From an uncultured Lachnospiraceae bacterium (GTDB lineage Bacteria > Bacillota > Clostridia > Lachnospirales > Lachnospiraceae): 20,921 nt of DNA. The stretch covers positions 1-20,921 of the forward strand of contig CAJUCN010000033.1 in the NCBI GenBank assembly GCA_910585005.1, given 5' to 3'. The position numbers were made by a program, and so were the translations under genes. Positions 1 to 8,097 of the stretch are shown piece by piece. Positions within the stretch are counted from its first letter, which is position 1. Every line of letters starts with the position of its first letter. A model generated the notes under the pieces. The model was not told the origin of the DNA and made no database searches. It saw nothing but the letters and a program-made list of their open reading frames with translations.

Positions 1-118
1 TATCATAGAAGACCTGCTGTCTAATACCTGTTTACAGAAAATTTTTCACAGACTCGGGCTTTCTGCAAAACAATTTCATCCATACCTCATTTCCAAATAG
101 AAGAAATCAAAAATACTG
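1..118. other. Unassigned left edge of the window
   Basis: No gene can be assigned. Plus-strand frame 2 is open from the edge to a TAG at 98-100 (32 codons, ending ...HPYLISK) and could be the C-terminus of a gene converging on rlmD. The minus strand has a 20-codon ATG-to-TAG stretch. Neither can be chosen from so little sequence. Confidence 0.3.
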
Positions 119-150
119 AAACTCCCTGAAACTTGCCATTCAGGGAGTTT
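119..150 (-). terminator. rlmD: Rho-independent terminator after the ancestral rlmD end
   Basis: A perfect 11-bp inverted repeat (AAACTCCCTGA at 119-129, TCAGGGAGTTT at 140-150) has a 10-base loop. On the minus strand it is followed by a T-rich stretch (TTTCAGTATTTTTG). It starts five bases after the ancestral stop codon of the rlmD tail (156-158), so it most likely ends the rlmD transcript. Plus-strand sequence beyond it is also fairly T-rich, so it could act in both directions. Confidence 0.75.
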
Positions 151-155
151 GCGAT

Positions 156-406
156 TTATTCATTATTTATCATTCCAAAATATTTCAACACCTCTCTAAT
201 CATCCTCTATTTCTCTATTAGACAGTTTGGAACTTTGTTTCCCTCTGTCTTGGGTTTATTGAAGTTTTCGCCTACTTCCAAGCCACACTTTTTCTTGATT
301 TGTGCTATGTACAAGTGAGAAACTTTCGCCTGATAGTGTTCCTAAATATAGTCCTTAATTTCCTGATATGTTGCTGTGTCGATGCATTCCCGCCTGTCTG
401 CTTCAC
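156..406 (-). pseudogene. rlmD: Decayed C-terminal extension of RlmD
   Basis: Read on the minus strand one frame away from rlmD, this stretch encodes ECIDTATYQEIKDYI, stop, EHYQAKVSHLYIAQIKKKCG, then LEVGENFNKPK...VPNC, stop, RMIREVLKYFGMI, ending at TAA (156-158). From memory, many Lachnospiraceae RlmD proteins carry a C-terminal extension of this kind (YIAQ-K-KCG, a GENFN-PK-like motif, an ending like LKHFxMI). The break at 407-410 fits loss of one base in GACT(N)AAGTGAAGC, which makes the present TAA. Two later in-frame amber codons at 342-344 and 207-209 show continued decay. The coding pattern and the terminator placed directly behind the ancestral stop support this reading. A family alignment was not possible here. 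Confidence 0.7.
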
Positions 407-1840
407 TTAGTCAATTTCTATCTCAATCTTAGCGGATTTGCCTTCTGATTTTTTACGCGATAAAAGCACAACCGTCTCAATCCCAGAAGTCCACGGGAAC
501 TGATCTACCGCCACAACTCTTTCCGCCTCATATCCATTTTCCAAAAAGATTTCCAGATCTCTGGCCAAACTGGTAGGCTTACAGGAAATATACACGATCT
601 TGTCTACCCCGTATCCTATGATCTTTCTCAATGCTTTAGGGTGCACCCCGTCCCTGGGAGGGTCAAGGATGATCAAATCCGGCTTTTCTTCTATCACATC
701 TAACACTTTTAGTACATCGCCAGCAATAAATTCACAGTTATGTAAACCATTTAACTCTGCGTTTTTCTTTGCCGCCTCCACCGCTTCTTCCACTATCTCC
801 ACCCCGATCACTTTCCTTGCCACAGGCGCCATAAGCTGTGAAATCGTACCTGTACCGCTATAGAGGTCATATACGACTTTATCCGGCTTGCCTTCTTCAT
901 CCAGTTTTCCTATATAATCCCTGGCTGTTTCATACAAAACTTCCGCCCCAAGGGAATTGGTCTGAAAAAATGAAAATACAGATATTTTGAACTTTAGCCC
1001 AAGAAGTTCTTCATAAAAATAATCTTTCCCATATAAGATATCTGTGCGGTCACTTTGGACTACATCTGCCACAGAATCATTTAAAATATGCAAAACGCCC
1101 GTTATTTTACCTGTTAAATCTAAGTTTAATAATTTATCCTTCCACGTCCCAAGGAATTCTTTCTCTTGTATCTGCGGATCAATCTGAGAAGTCGTCACAA
1201 GAGCAATTAAGATTTCTCCTGTCTTAGCCGCCTTTCTCACCAGTAAATGCCTCAAGTACCCTTCATGATGTAGTCTATGGTAAAAAGAAGCGCCATCAAA
1301 ATAATCTCGCGTAAAAGCAAGGATACGCCGATAATCACTGTCCACGATCTTACAACCGCTAACTGTAACGATGTCATAAAAACTTCCCCGTTTATGCATT
1401 CCAAGAGACAAGGGGCCGCCTTTAAAGGAATCGCCAAAAGAAAATTCCATCTTGTTCCGGTATCCTTCACAGACCGGGCTAGGCTTAATTCCTTCAAACT
1501 TCCATGCTCTTTCCTGTTTGTCAAGCGCCCCCGATAAAAGCTTTTTTACTTGCTCCTCCTTAATTTGAAGCTGCCTTTCATAGGGAAGGGAAAGATAGGC
1601 GCACCCGCCGCATTCCCCAAAGTGGGAACAGGGACTTCCCGTCTCCATTGGCGAATTTTCTTCAATCTTAAGCAGTCTTCCTTCTGCATGTCCATTTCTC
1701 TTTTTTGAAACCACAAAACTTACTTTCTGTCCTGGAAGCACATTTTTTACCGTGCATTGACCTTCCTCCGTGTTTACGATCCCTTTCCCCGGAAAATCCA
1801 CCCGCTCCACAATTCCTGTTAAAATCTGTCCTTTTTTCAT
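407..1840 (-). CDS. rlmD: 23S rRNA (uracil-C5)-methyltransferase RlmD (RumA family), tail lost
   Basis: Cytoplasmic enzyme that methylates C5 of uracil in 23S rRNA (U1939 in E. coli RumA; the single B. subtilis enzyme RlmCD does U747 and U1939). Residues 1-60 form a TRAM-like RNA-binding domain. Four cysteines (71, 77, 80, 163) match the 4Fe-4S ligands of the family. The C-terminal half is a Rossmann methyltransferase: SAM loop YSGTG at 327-331, DPPRDG at 393-398, nucleophile C420 in YISCKPTSLARD, and the proposed base E455 in GIETVVLL. The start is supported by GGAG five bases upstream. The core is complete and should be active. The end (KSAKIEIEID) is premature relative to relatives because of the frameshift described for 156-406. 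Confidence 0.93.
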   Translation of the reverse strand: MKKGQILTGIVERVDFPGKGIVNTEEGQCTVKNVLPGQKVSFVVSKKRNGHAEGRLLKIEENSPMETGSPCSHFGECGGCAYLSLPYERQLQIKEEQVKKLLSGALDKQERAWKFEGIKPSPVCEGYRNKMEFSFGDSFKGGPLSLGMHKRGSFYDIVTVSGCKIVDSDYRRILAFTRDYFDGASFYHRLHHEGYLRHLLVRKAAKTGEILIALVTTSQIDPQIQEKEFLGTWKDKLLNLDLTGKITGVLHILNDSVADVVQSDRTDILYGKDYFYEELLGLKFKISVFSFFQTNSLGAEVLYETARDYIGKLDEEGKPDKVVYDLYSGTGTISQLMAPVARKVIGVEIVEEAVEAAKKNAELNGLHNCEFIAGDVLKVLDVIEEKPDLIILDPPRDGVHPKALRKIIGYGVDKIVYISCKPTSLARDLEIFLENGYEAERVVAVDQFPWTSGIETVVLLSRKKSEGKSAKIEIEID

Positions 1841-1910
1841 CTTATCTCCATTCTAACACTCATACCACCACAAACTCTGAATCCTGTAACGGTTTTATAG
1901 CACGAAAAAC

Positions 1911-1934
1911 GGGATGTACATTTCTGCACATCCC
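1911..1934 (-). terminator. Terminator with GAAA tetraloop after the acidic-tail protein
   Basis: On the minus strand GGGATGTGCA pairs with TGTACATCCC through a 10-bp stem that includes one G-U pair possible only on this strand. The loop is a GNRA-type GAAA, followed by GTTTTTC. It lies 30 bases after the stop of the 1965-2282 gene and separates it from rlmD, which should then have its own promoter between 1841 and 1910. I see no convincing -35/-10 pair there. Confidence 0.8.
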
Positions 1935-1964
1935 ATATGATCCACTATACCTGTACACAAAAAC

Positions 1965-2282
1965 CTATTCTGCTTTGTCTTCTTTCGCAGTATCTTCAGT
2001 TTTGGGGGATTCCTCTTCTTCATCTTCCTCATCCTCAAAGAAATCATCCTCAAAATCATCGTCAAAATCGTCATCAAAATCCTCAAGATAATCCGGAGTC
2101 ATATAACGATATACTGCATAAGCGATTGCTGCAACTGCCGCTACCGCTCCAATCACTGCCAAAACCCAAAGAAGCGTATTGTTTTTCTTTTCTTCCTTGT
2201 GATTCCAGTAATCTTTCAATTCTTTGATATCATGAGTCTTTACAAACTCCATTAATTCCTCAATCTTATTCCAAGTATTCAT
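1965..2282 (-). CDS. Small single-pass membrane protein with acidic C-terminal tail
   Basis: A 105-residue protein of unknown function. Residues 1-34 are polar and charged (MNTWNKIEELMEFVKTHDIK...). About 36-60 is one hydrophobic membrane helix rich in Ala, Val and Ile. The remaining 45 residues are dominated by Asp and Glu with a short repeat (DFDDDFDDDFEDDFF) and a Lys/Glu/Thr end. I chose the internal ATG at 2282 over an upstream in-frame start because AGGGAGG lies eight bases before it. It has its own terminator at 1911-1934. It resembles small YtxH-like or similar clostridial membrane proteins only in layout. The acidic tail could bind cations or basic partners, but that is a guess. Confidence 0.75.
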   Translation of the reverse strand: MNTWNKIEELMEFVKTHDIKELKDYWNHKEEKKNNTLLWVLAVIGAVAAVAAIAYAVYRYMTPDYLEDFDDDFDDDFEDDFFEDEEDEEEESPKTEDTAKEDKAE

Positions 2283-2399
2283 AGTACATACCTCCCTTTT
2301 CGGATACAGAACACCATTCAAAATAGATAGCAGAGCTATTTGGAATAGTATTTCCTTCTTGATAAATAATATAACATTTACTGCAAAATTTTACTACCA

Positions 2400-2424
2400 A
2401 AAATTTCAATTTTTATGAAATTTT
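2400..2424 (-). terminator. Weak AT-rich hairpin at the pcrA stop
   Basis: AAAATTTCA (2400-2408) and TGAAATTTT (2416-2424) form a 9-bp A/T-only stem. The pcrA stop codon (2413-2415) is in the 7-base loop, and the descending arm ends in a T-run on the minus strand. The stem has almost no G-C pairs, so it is at best a weak terminator; read-through into the 1965-2282 gene is possible. Confidence 0.35.
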
Positions 2425-4659
2425 AATCAATTTGGCAAAAGCAGCATACATAATTTTTTGTCCTGACTGGTCAAAGTCCACAGTAACCTTATAGTCCCTT
2501 GGCCCAGGCTCTAAATCTGTAACTGTCCCTTCCCCATATTTCACATGTCTTACCCTGTCACCGATATCATAGTCCGGCTTTCCGCCAGTCACAGCCCCCA
2601 CTCCCTTACTAATGCCCAGCGCGCCAAAAGATCCCAATCCGCCTCCCGCAAGATATGGCTTATTTTCTACCGCTGTCCTTTTAGGGGCAACCACAGCCGT
2701 AGGCCGGAATCTGGATCCTGGCGGCCGGTTGTCCATTAATTCCTGTGGGATCTCCTTTACAAACCTGCTTACTGCATTCATCTGCGTTTCCCCGCGTATC
2801 ATGCGCGTTTTTGCATAGCATAAGGTCAGATCTTCTTTCGCCCGGGTGATCCCCACATAGGCAAGTCTGCGCTCCTCTTCAATTTCATCCGGGTCATCCG
2901 AAATAATGGTCATATAGCTTGGAAATATCCCGTCTTCCATACCTGCCATATATACATGGGGAAATTCTAATCCCTTTGCACTGTGAAGCGTCATCAAAAG
3001 TACTTTATTGTTCCCTGTATCCAAACTGTCAATGTCCGCCACCAACGCCACCTCATCTAAGAATTCACCTAAAGTCGGATGGTCATGTATTTCTTCATAG
3101 GCAACGATCTTGCTAACTAATTCATCAATATTTTCAATCCGTGCCTGTGCATCCTCGTCGCCGGAAGTTTCCAAATCCTTCACATACCCCGTGGTTTCGA
3201 TCAGATCATCCATGAGATCCCTGATACTATAAAACTCAAGCTTACTTCTAAATGCCTGTATCATATTCACAAAGGGCTTTAGCTTTGCCGCTGCCGGCCT
3301 GCTAATATCCGCAATCTCATCAGCCTTACGAAGTGCATCATAAAAACTGATCTCCCGCATATCCGCATAATCTTGTACTTTGGCAACGGTCGCCGCACCA
3401 ATACCCCGTTTCGGAACATTGATAATCCTTTTTACCGCCAAATCATCTTTTCCATTATCAATTGTTTTCAGATAAGCAAGTAAATCTTTGATCTCCCGTC
3501 TGGCATAGAAGTTCACTCCGCCCACTACATTGTAGGGAATCCCCTCTATTACGAAACGCTCTTCCAAAATACGCGCCTGTGCATTGGTCCGGTACAAAAC
3601 AGCGCAGTCCCGGTAATCCGCCACACCATCCCTCTTTTTCCCGGCCACATCATCTACAATATATTCCGCTTCCTCATAGGCTGTGTCAAACTGCCTGAAA
3701 TGAATTCTGTTTCCGCCTTCCTTATCCGTCCAAAGAGTCTTGCTCTTTCTCCCCTTATTGTTCCTGATCACTGCATTGGCAGCATCAAGCACATTTTGAG
3801 TGGAACGGTAATTCTGCTCTAAGCGGATCACTTCCGCCTCCGGATACACCTTTTCAAAATCCAGGATATTTCGGATATTGGCTCCCCGGAACTTATAAAT
3901 GGACTGGTCGTCATCTCCCACTACGCACAGATTATGATGTGCGCCAGCAAGAAGCCTTACCAGTTCAAACTGTGCCGTATTGGTGTCCTGATACTCATCT
4001 ACCATAATATACTTAAACCGGTTCTGGTATCCCTCAAGCACTTCACCGTCCACTTTAAAAAGTTCCACCGTCTTCACGATCAGATCATCGAAATCCATAG
4101 CATTGTTCTTACGCAGAACTGCTTGATATTCCCGATATGCTGCCCCGATCTTTTCCTTCCGGTAGTCACCCATAATCCCAAGTGCATACTCTTCCGGTGA
4201 TATCAGTTCATCTTTTGCAGAGGAAATCGCCGAAAGGATCGTCCTTTCTTTCAGCGTTTTCGTATCGATCTGAAGCCTTTTACAGATCTCCTTCATAACC
4301 GACTTCTGGTCATCTGAATCATAAATAGTAAAATTCGTATCGAATCCCAGCCTGTCTGCATATCGCTTCAATATCCTCACACATGTGGAGTGGAACGTTG
4401 TTACCCAGATACTTTCAGATCCGCTCCCAACCAAGTTCTGCACACGCTCCTTCATCTCCCCAGCCGCTTTATTTGTAAAGGTAATTGCCATGATATTCCA
4501 TGGATTAACCCCTAATTCGTCTATCAGATAGGCGATACGGTGAGTCAGGACACGGGTCTTGCCGGAACCGGCGCCTGCCAGTAAAAGTACAGGCCCTTTT
4601 GTGGTAAATACCCCTTTCTTTTGCTGTTCATTTAAAGTCTCATATATACTCATACTCAT
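2413..4659 (-). CDS. pcrA: ATP-dependent DNA helicase PcrA (UvrD/Rep family)
   Basis: A 3'-to-5' superfamily 1A helicase used in replication, repair and removal of stalled RNA polymerase in Gram-positive bacteria. Its 748 residues are close to the usual length. Motifs appear in order: Walker A AGAGSGKT (28-35), Ia ITFTNKAA (59-66), Walker B DEYQD (221-225), III GDDDQSIYKFRGA (248-260), IV QNYRS (282-286), V TLHSAKGLEF and VI RLAYVGITRAKEDL. The last 50 residues (DRVRHVKYGEGTV...VDFDQSGQK) form the Tudor-like domain that contacts RNA polymerase in PcrA. The start overlaps the ydjH-like stop in ATGA, with GAGGTG just upstream. A second in-frame ATG at 4653 has a more usual spacing of 10 and may be used instead. 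Without an internal promoter, pcrA depends on the ydjI-like promoter. Confidence 0.96.
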   Translation of the reverse strand: MSMSIYETLNEQQKKGVFTTKGPVLLLAGAGSGKTRVLTHRIAYLIDELGVNPWNIMAITFTNKAAGEMKERVQNLVGSGSESIWVTTFHSTCVRILKRYADRLGFDTNFTIYDSDDQKSVMKEICKRLQIDTKTLKERTILSAISSAKDELISPEEYALGIMGDYRKEKIGAAYREYQAVLRKNNAMDFDDLIVKTVELFKVDGEVLEGYQNRFKYIMVDEYQDTNTAQFELVRLLAGAHHNLCVVGDDDQSIYKFRGANIRNILDFEKVYPEAEVIRLEQNYRSTQNVLDAANAVIRNNKGRKSKTLWTDKEGGNRIHFRQFDTAYEEAEYIVDDVAGKKRDGVADYRDCAVLYRTNAQARILEERFVIEGIPYNVVGGVNFYARREIKDLLAYLKTIDNGKDDLAVKRIINVPKRGIGAATVAKVQDYADMREISFYDALRKADEIADISRPAAAKLKPFVNMIQAFRSKLEFYSIRDLMDDLIETTGYVKDLETSGDEDAQARIENIDELVSKIVAYEEIHDHPTLGEFLDEVALVADIDSLDTGNNKVLLMTLHSAKGLEFPHVYMAGMEDGIFPSYMTIISDDPDEIEEERRLAYVGITRAKEDLTLCYAKTRMIRGETQMNAVSRFVKEIPQELMDNRPPGSRFRPTAVVAPKRTAVENKPYLAGGGLGSFGALGISKGVGAVTGGKPDYDIGDRVRHVKYGEGTVTDLEPGPRDYKVTVDFDQSGQKIMYAAFAKLIKIS

Positions 4660-5426
4660 TTCACCTCTGTAACATTACTGAACGTCCATGCATAAATGTT
4701 CAATTCCACCACCGGCGTTCCGCAATATTCACAAACCTTGCTCCCTGTCCCTGATATAGGCGCCCCGCAGTTTGGACAGTTCAACCCAAGGGATAGATCT
4801 CTTTCATCTGCAAGCATTTCTCTATCCTGTATATAAATAACATCTGTATTGTATTTGCTTTGCGTTGTCAGGTCTTCCCTTCCATCCAAAATCTTTCCAT
4901 TTTCATCCTTCCGCGTATGAAAATATTGCAGTGAAGTCTGAAATGTAATGATACACCTTCCACTACGCTTCTTATAATCGGTAATCTCCGTCCTGTGCAG
5001 CTTAATACTGCCGAACCGTTCCCGCTCCCTGGCCCCCTTAAGCATCTCGATCCGCATTTCCAGCTTATCCTTAAGCTCCTGATTCCCCTCCCGCAGCAGC
5101 CCTGCATTCATCCCATCTACGGCAAGCAGATAAGAAGTCAGGACATTTTCTGCCCTGACCTTCATCTCATCATAATGAAATTCCGGGAAATCCTTTTTTA
5201 TTTTAGGAAGATATAAGCTTGTCATCGCCGATACCGATTTGGGCGTAGCGGAATATTCCTGCTCCACCTGCTTAAGTCCCTGTACAATATCCGAAGTGCC
5301 AAACGCATCCCTGGAAAATGATTCCACCGCCCTTTTCGCCTTCCTGATAAAATGAAAAATGCAGGCAAAAACAATAAGAATCAATACTAAAATAATAATA
5401 ACACCCGCTATTACAATCATGTTCAT
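4656..5426 (-). CDS. ydjH: YdjH-like membrane-anchored zinc-ribbon protein
   Basis: A 256-residue protein. Residues 3-27 form an N-terminal membrane helix (MIVIAGVIIILVLILIVF...). The rest should be cytosolic: a helical region with FSRDAFGTSD and TPKSVSAMTSLYLPKIKKDF, a Tim44-like beta-rich segment (about 150-210), and a zinc ribbon with C217, C220, C232 and C235. I chose the ATG at 5426 because GGGGGGA precedes it and the membrane helix follows at once; an upstream GTG at 5474 overlapping the previous stop is possible. In B. subtilis ydjH lies in the pspA-ydjG-ydjH-ydjI envelope-stress operon, and here it sits between ydjG-like and pcrA. The assignment is by family layout and operon partners. 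The molecular role is unknown. Confidence 0.72.
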   Translation of the reverse strand: MNMIVIAGVIIILVLILIVFACIFHFIRKAKRAVESFSRDAFGTSDIVQGLKQVEQEYSATPKSVSAMTSLYLPKIKKDFPEFHYDEMKVRAENVLTSYLLAVDGMNAGLLREGNQELKDKLEMRIEMLKGARERERFGSIKLHRTEITDYKKRSGRCIITFQTSLQYFHTRKDENGKILDGREDLTTQSKYNTDVIYIQDREMLADERDLSLGLNCPNCGAPISGTGSKVCEYCGTPVVELNIYAWTFSNVTEVK

Positions 5427-5473
5427 ATGTATCCCCCCACAAATCTTTCCCCGGCTTTGGATCCGATCATTCA

Positions 5474-6586
5474 CTATCCCATATAGTTAGACAACATGGC
5501 AATTAAGATGAAAATCAGAATGATCGCAATTACCGTTATGACCACTTTGGGAATAGAAATTGGTGTCTTGCCTGATACTTTACCAGTCTGACCATTTACC
5601 ATGAACTGATATACCTTTTCCTTATACTTATAGCTGGATATCCACACTGGAAGCAGCAAATACTTGTATGTCAGTTTAGAAAAAGTAGAATCAATCCGTA
5701 AATTCCTTACACGGTCTGCCTGCTTATCCCTGATAATACGTCTCTCAATGTTTCCCCGAAGCTTATACTTTATACTTTCTTTCGCCATCTGCCAGGCTTC
5801 CTTGATCCCTATGGCATAACGCTCCGCCGCAAAACCCGCCACATATTCCGGCCGATATGCCTTGTTGTCCGCCGTATTATAAGGCTCCAGCCCCTGAAGC
5901 ATGGATTGATTATGGTTGGTGGTCGCACAAATCAGCTCATCATCAAAAAATTCTTCATGTTCTCCCCTTACCGAATGCCAGGTAGTCTCAATCTCAGTCT
6001 TGCCATCTGCCTTTTTCTTCACCTTATCCCGTCCAAATTCCCCTTGGAATACGGACTGGGTCAGAGCGTCAAAAGTCCAAAAAGGCAGATAAATACCCTT
6101 AAAATTCTTTGCCTTTGCGCTTTCCTTTGCAAGCTTCGGGCAAAACCATCTATGCCTGATCCAGTTTTTAAACAGATCAGATGCCTGCTTATCCGATATC
6201 TGGAAAGGGACTACTCCCCCTGGCGCCATCGTATCCTTATCTGCCGCTTCCATGACCTGGTTAGAACCACAAAAAGGACATACCGCTGAAATCTCAAGTG
6301 CGTCATAAACTGATTCAGCCCCACATGCATTACAGATTACAGTCTTTTTGGAAACACCCCAATTGCAGTTGCCTACTTTATCCGCTTCTTCCAATGCCAG
6401 TTCCTCTGCGGATTCTGCCCCGGCCTCTTCCACCGGGATTTCCTGCGTATGCCCACAATATGGGCAGCTAAGCCCTCCTGTGGCAGGATCAAAGTCCATC
6501 ACTCCGCCACAGGAGGGGCATTTCTTATCGGTTTCTTCTATCGTAGATACTGCTTGGGCGTCCAGATTCGTGTCAAATTCACTCAT
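5474..6586 (-). CDS. ydjG: YdjG-like TFIIB-type zinc-ribbon membrane protein
   Basis: A 370-residue protein. Two zinc ribbons lie at the N-terminus (C23, C26, C41, C44; C85, C88, C103, C106), with an acidic Glu/Ala linker between them. The middle domain has IYLPFWTFDA, ending in LLLPVWISSYKYKEKVYQFMVNGQTGKV, a pattern seen in this zinc-ribbon family. One C-terminal membrane helix (about 347-367) anchors it, so most of the protein faces the cytosol. The ATG at 6586 is preferred because GGGGGAAG lies eight bases before it; the ATG at 6601 overlaps the ydjI-like stop but has no ribosome binding site. Its neighbours place it in an envelope-associated complex with the SPFH and ydjH-like proteins. 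That role is inferred from the B. subtilis operon, not shown here. Confidence 0.75.
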   Translation of the reverse strand: MSEFDTNLDAQAVSTIEETDKKCPSCGGVMDFDPATGGLSCPYCGHTQEIPVEEAGAESAEELALEEADKVGNCNWGVSKKTVICNACGAESVYDALEISAVCPFCGSNQVMEAADKDTMAPGGVVPFQISDKQASDLFKNWIRHRWFCPKLAKESAKAKNFKGIYLPFWTFDALTQSVFQGEFGRDKVKKKADGKTEIETTWHSVRGEHEEFFDDELICATTNHNQSMLQGLEPYNTADNKAYRPEYVAGFAAERYAIGIKEAWQMAKESIKYKLRGNIERRIIRDKQADRVRNLRIDSTFSKLTYKYLLLPVWISSYKYKEKVYQFMVNGQTGKVSGKTPISIPKVVITVIAIILIFILIAMLSNYMG

Positions 6587-6600
6587 CTTTGCTTCCCCCA

Positions 6601-7941
6601 TTATTTGATATCATTGTCATCAAAGGGATCCCCGCATTCCGGACAGAATTTCGGCGGGTTTTTGGGATCTTCCGGCTCCCATCCACACTTATCGCATTTA
6701 TATAAAGGCTCTCCGGCAGGTTTCTTAGCTCCACACTCAGAGCAGAATTTTCCCTTATTCCTTGCACCACAGGCACACGTCCAACCATCAGCCGCCGGTC
6801 TTTCTTTGCCGCATTCGCTACAGAATTTACCTGTGTTTCCGGTCTGCCCACAACTACAAACCCACCCTGACGAAACTGTAGATGCTGATACTTGAGGAGC
6901 TGGCGCCGTATTCTGTGCTGGCGCTGCCTGCTGCCCCATCTGGAATAACTGCTGTGCATTCATGCCACCTGCCTGAGCCGCCATATTCATTCCTGCAAAT
7001 GCCATCATAGGCCCGGCAGACTTATTGGAAGCTGCTGCCTTCATTGCCTCCGCCTGAGCGCCTGCCAAGGTAGCCGCCGCCATATTCGGGTTACGCAGTA
7101 CTGCATTTCTTTGCAGTTCCTTGATCATTGCCTCATCTTCTTCGGATGCTTTCATCGCGTTGATACCAAAGGATACGATCTCAATGCCGCGGAGATTTGC
7201 CCACTTTTCGGAAAGAACATCATTTAAAGCATCCCCAAGTTCCATGGTATGTGCCGGAACCGCGCTATAACGGATGCCCATTGCTGAAATTTTGGCAAAT
7301 GCCGGCTGCAAAGCTGTCATCAGTTCTGTCTTAAGCTGACTGTCAATCTCTGACCTCTCATAATCTGACGTAACATTCCCACACACATTGGTATAAAACA
7401 AAAGAGGATCCGTAATCTTGTAAGAATATTCACCGTTACACCGGATCGAAATATCAATGTCCAAACCAATATTATTATCTACCACGCGGAAAGGCACAGG
7501 ATTAGCCGTTCCATATTTATTGCCCATAATCTCTTTGGTATTAAAAAAGTATATTCTCTGATCCTTCGCTGTATCGCCGCCAAACGTAAAACGTTTCCCG
7601 ACAGTGGCAAAAGTCCTTTTGATATTTTCGCCCAGATTCCCACAAAAAAGGCTGGGTTCTGAGGAAGTATCATAAGTAAACTCCCCCGCTTCCGCACAAA
7701 ACTCAACAACTTTTCCCTGATCCACGATGATCATACACTGCCCTTCGTTGACAGCAACCACTGAGCCGTTGGAAATAATATTTTCTTCGCCTCTGTTATT
7801 TCCGCCGCTCCTTCCGTTGGTGCGTTTCCTGCCTTTCGTTACCAGCACGTCCGTCTCTAAGGCATCACAGTAAAAGTACTCCTTCCACTGATCCGCCATC
7901 ACCCCTCCTGCAGCGCTGGTAATTGCCTTAATCAAACCCAT
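6601..7941 (-). CDS. ydjI: YdjI-like SPFH-domain protein with three zinc ribbons
   Basis: A 446-residue protein, longer than the B. subtilis homologue as I recall it. Residues about 20-260 form an SPFH (stomatin/flotillin-like) domain of the virion-core-like type, opening with LIKAITSAAGGVMADQWKEY. An Ala/Met/Gln-rich low-complexity segment follows (about 285-355). Three zinc ribbons in tandem close the protein: C362/C364/C374/C377, C389/C391/C400/C403 and C416/C419/C433/C436. SPFH proteins assemble at membranes, and in B. subtilis this gene belongs to the PspA envelope-stress operon. It is first in its operon here, with strong AAGGAGG nine bases before the ATG and a promoter at 7983-8012. 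The ribbons may bind its zinc-ribbon partners (inference). Confidence 0.82.
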   Translation of the reverse strand: MGLIKAITSAAGGVMADQWKEYFYCDALETDVLVTKGRKRTNGRSGGNNRGEENIISNGSVVAVNEGQCMIIVDQGKVVEFCAEAGEFTYDTSSEPSLFCGNLGENIKRTFATVGKRFTFGGDTAKDQRIYFFNTKEIMGNKYGTANPVPFRVVDNNIGLDIDISIRCNGEYSYKITDPLLFYTNVCGNVTSDYERSEIDSQLKTELMTALQPAFAKISAMGIRYSAVPAHTMELGDALNDVLSEKWANLRGIEIVSFGINAMKASEEDEAMIKELQRNAVLRNPNMAAATLAGAQAEAMKAAASNKSAGPMMAFAGMNMAAQAGGMNAQQLFQMGQQAAPAQNTAPAPQVSASTVSSGWVCSCGQTGNTGKFCSECGKERPAADGWTCACGARNKGKFCSECGAKKPAGEPLYKCDKCGWEPEDPKNPPKFCPECGDPFDDNDIK

Positions 7942-7982
7942 TTAAATATCCTCCTTCAAATTTTGATCCCTGTTTTGTAAAT

Positions 7983-8012
7983 AGTATATCTTATTTTGTC
8001 GTCTGTTGTCTA
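7983..8012 (-). promoter_or_regulatory. Sigma-A-like promoter of the ydjI-ydjG-ydjH-pcrA operon
   Basis: On the minus strand, TAGACA (8007-8012; one mismatch to TTGACA) and TATACT (7983-7988; one mismatch to TATAAT) are separated by 18 bases. Transcription would begin near 7976, giving a leader of about 35 bases before the ydjI start. I see no SigW-like TGAAAC/CGTA pair, although the B. subtilis operon is SigW-controlled. Confidence 0.6.
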
Positions 8013-8078
8013 CCCAAAACTACTGTCCACTAGCAACGCTTAACAACAATGCATTTGATCCTATTTTTAACTAAAAAC

Positions 8079-8097
8079 AAAGTAGACTTGCTACTTT
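8079..8097 (-). terminator. Stem-loop with minus-strand T-run between the divergent genes
   Basis: AAAGTAG (8079-8085) and CTACTTT (8091-8097) form a perfect 7-bp stem with a 5-base loop. On the minus strand it is followed by GTTTTTAG. It could stop transcription coming leftward from the prophage before it reaches the ydjI operon. Because it overlaps the possible -35 box of the plus-strand gene, it could instead be an operator. The stem is short and A/T-rich. Confidence 0.45.

Noticed and set aside
1..100. Possible C-terminus of a plus-strand gene (32 codons) or a 20-codon minus-strand ORF
   Set aside because: Too short to choose between them; neither matches a family I recognise.
133..318. 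Plus-strand 61-codon open frame after the first hairpin
   Set aside because: It is antisense to the decayed rlmD tail, has no ribosome binding site, and starts inside the terminator loop.
1705..2091. Plus-strand serine-rich ORF of 128 codons
   Set aside because: Its Ser repeats are the antisense shadow of the Asp/Glu codons of the acidic-tail protein.
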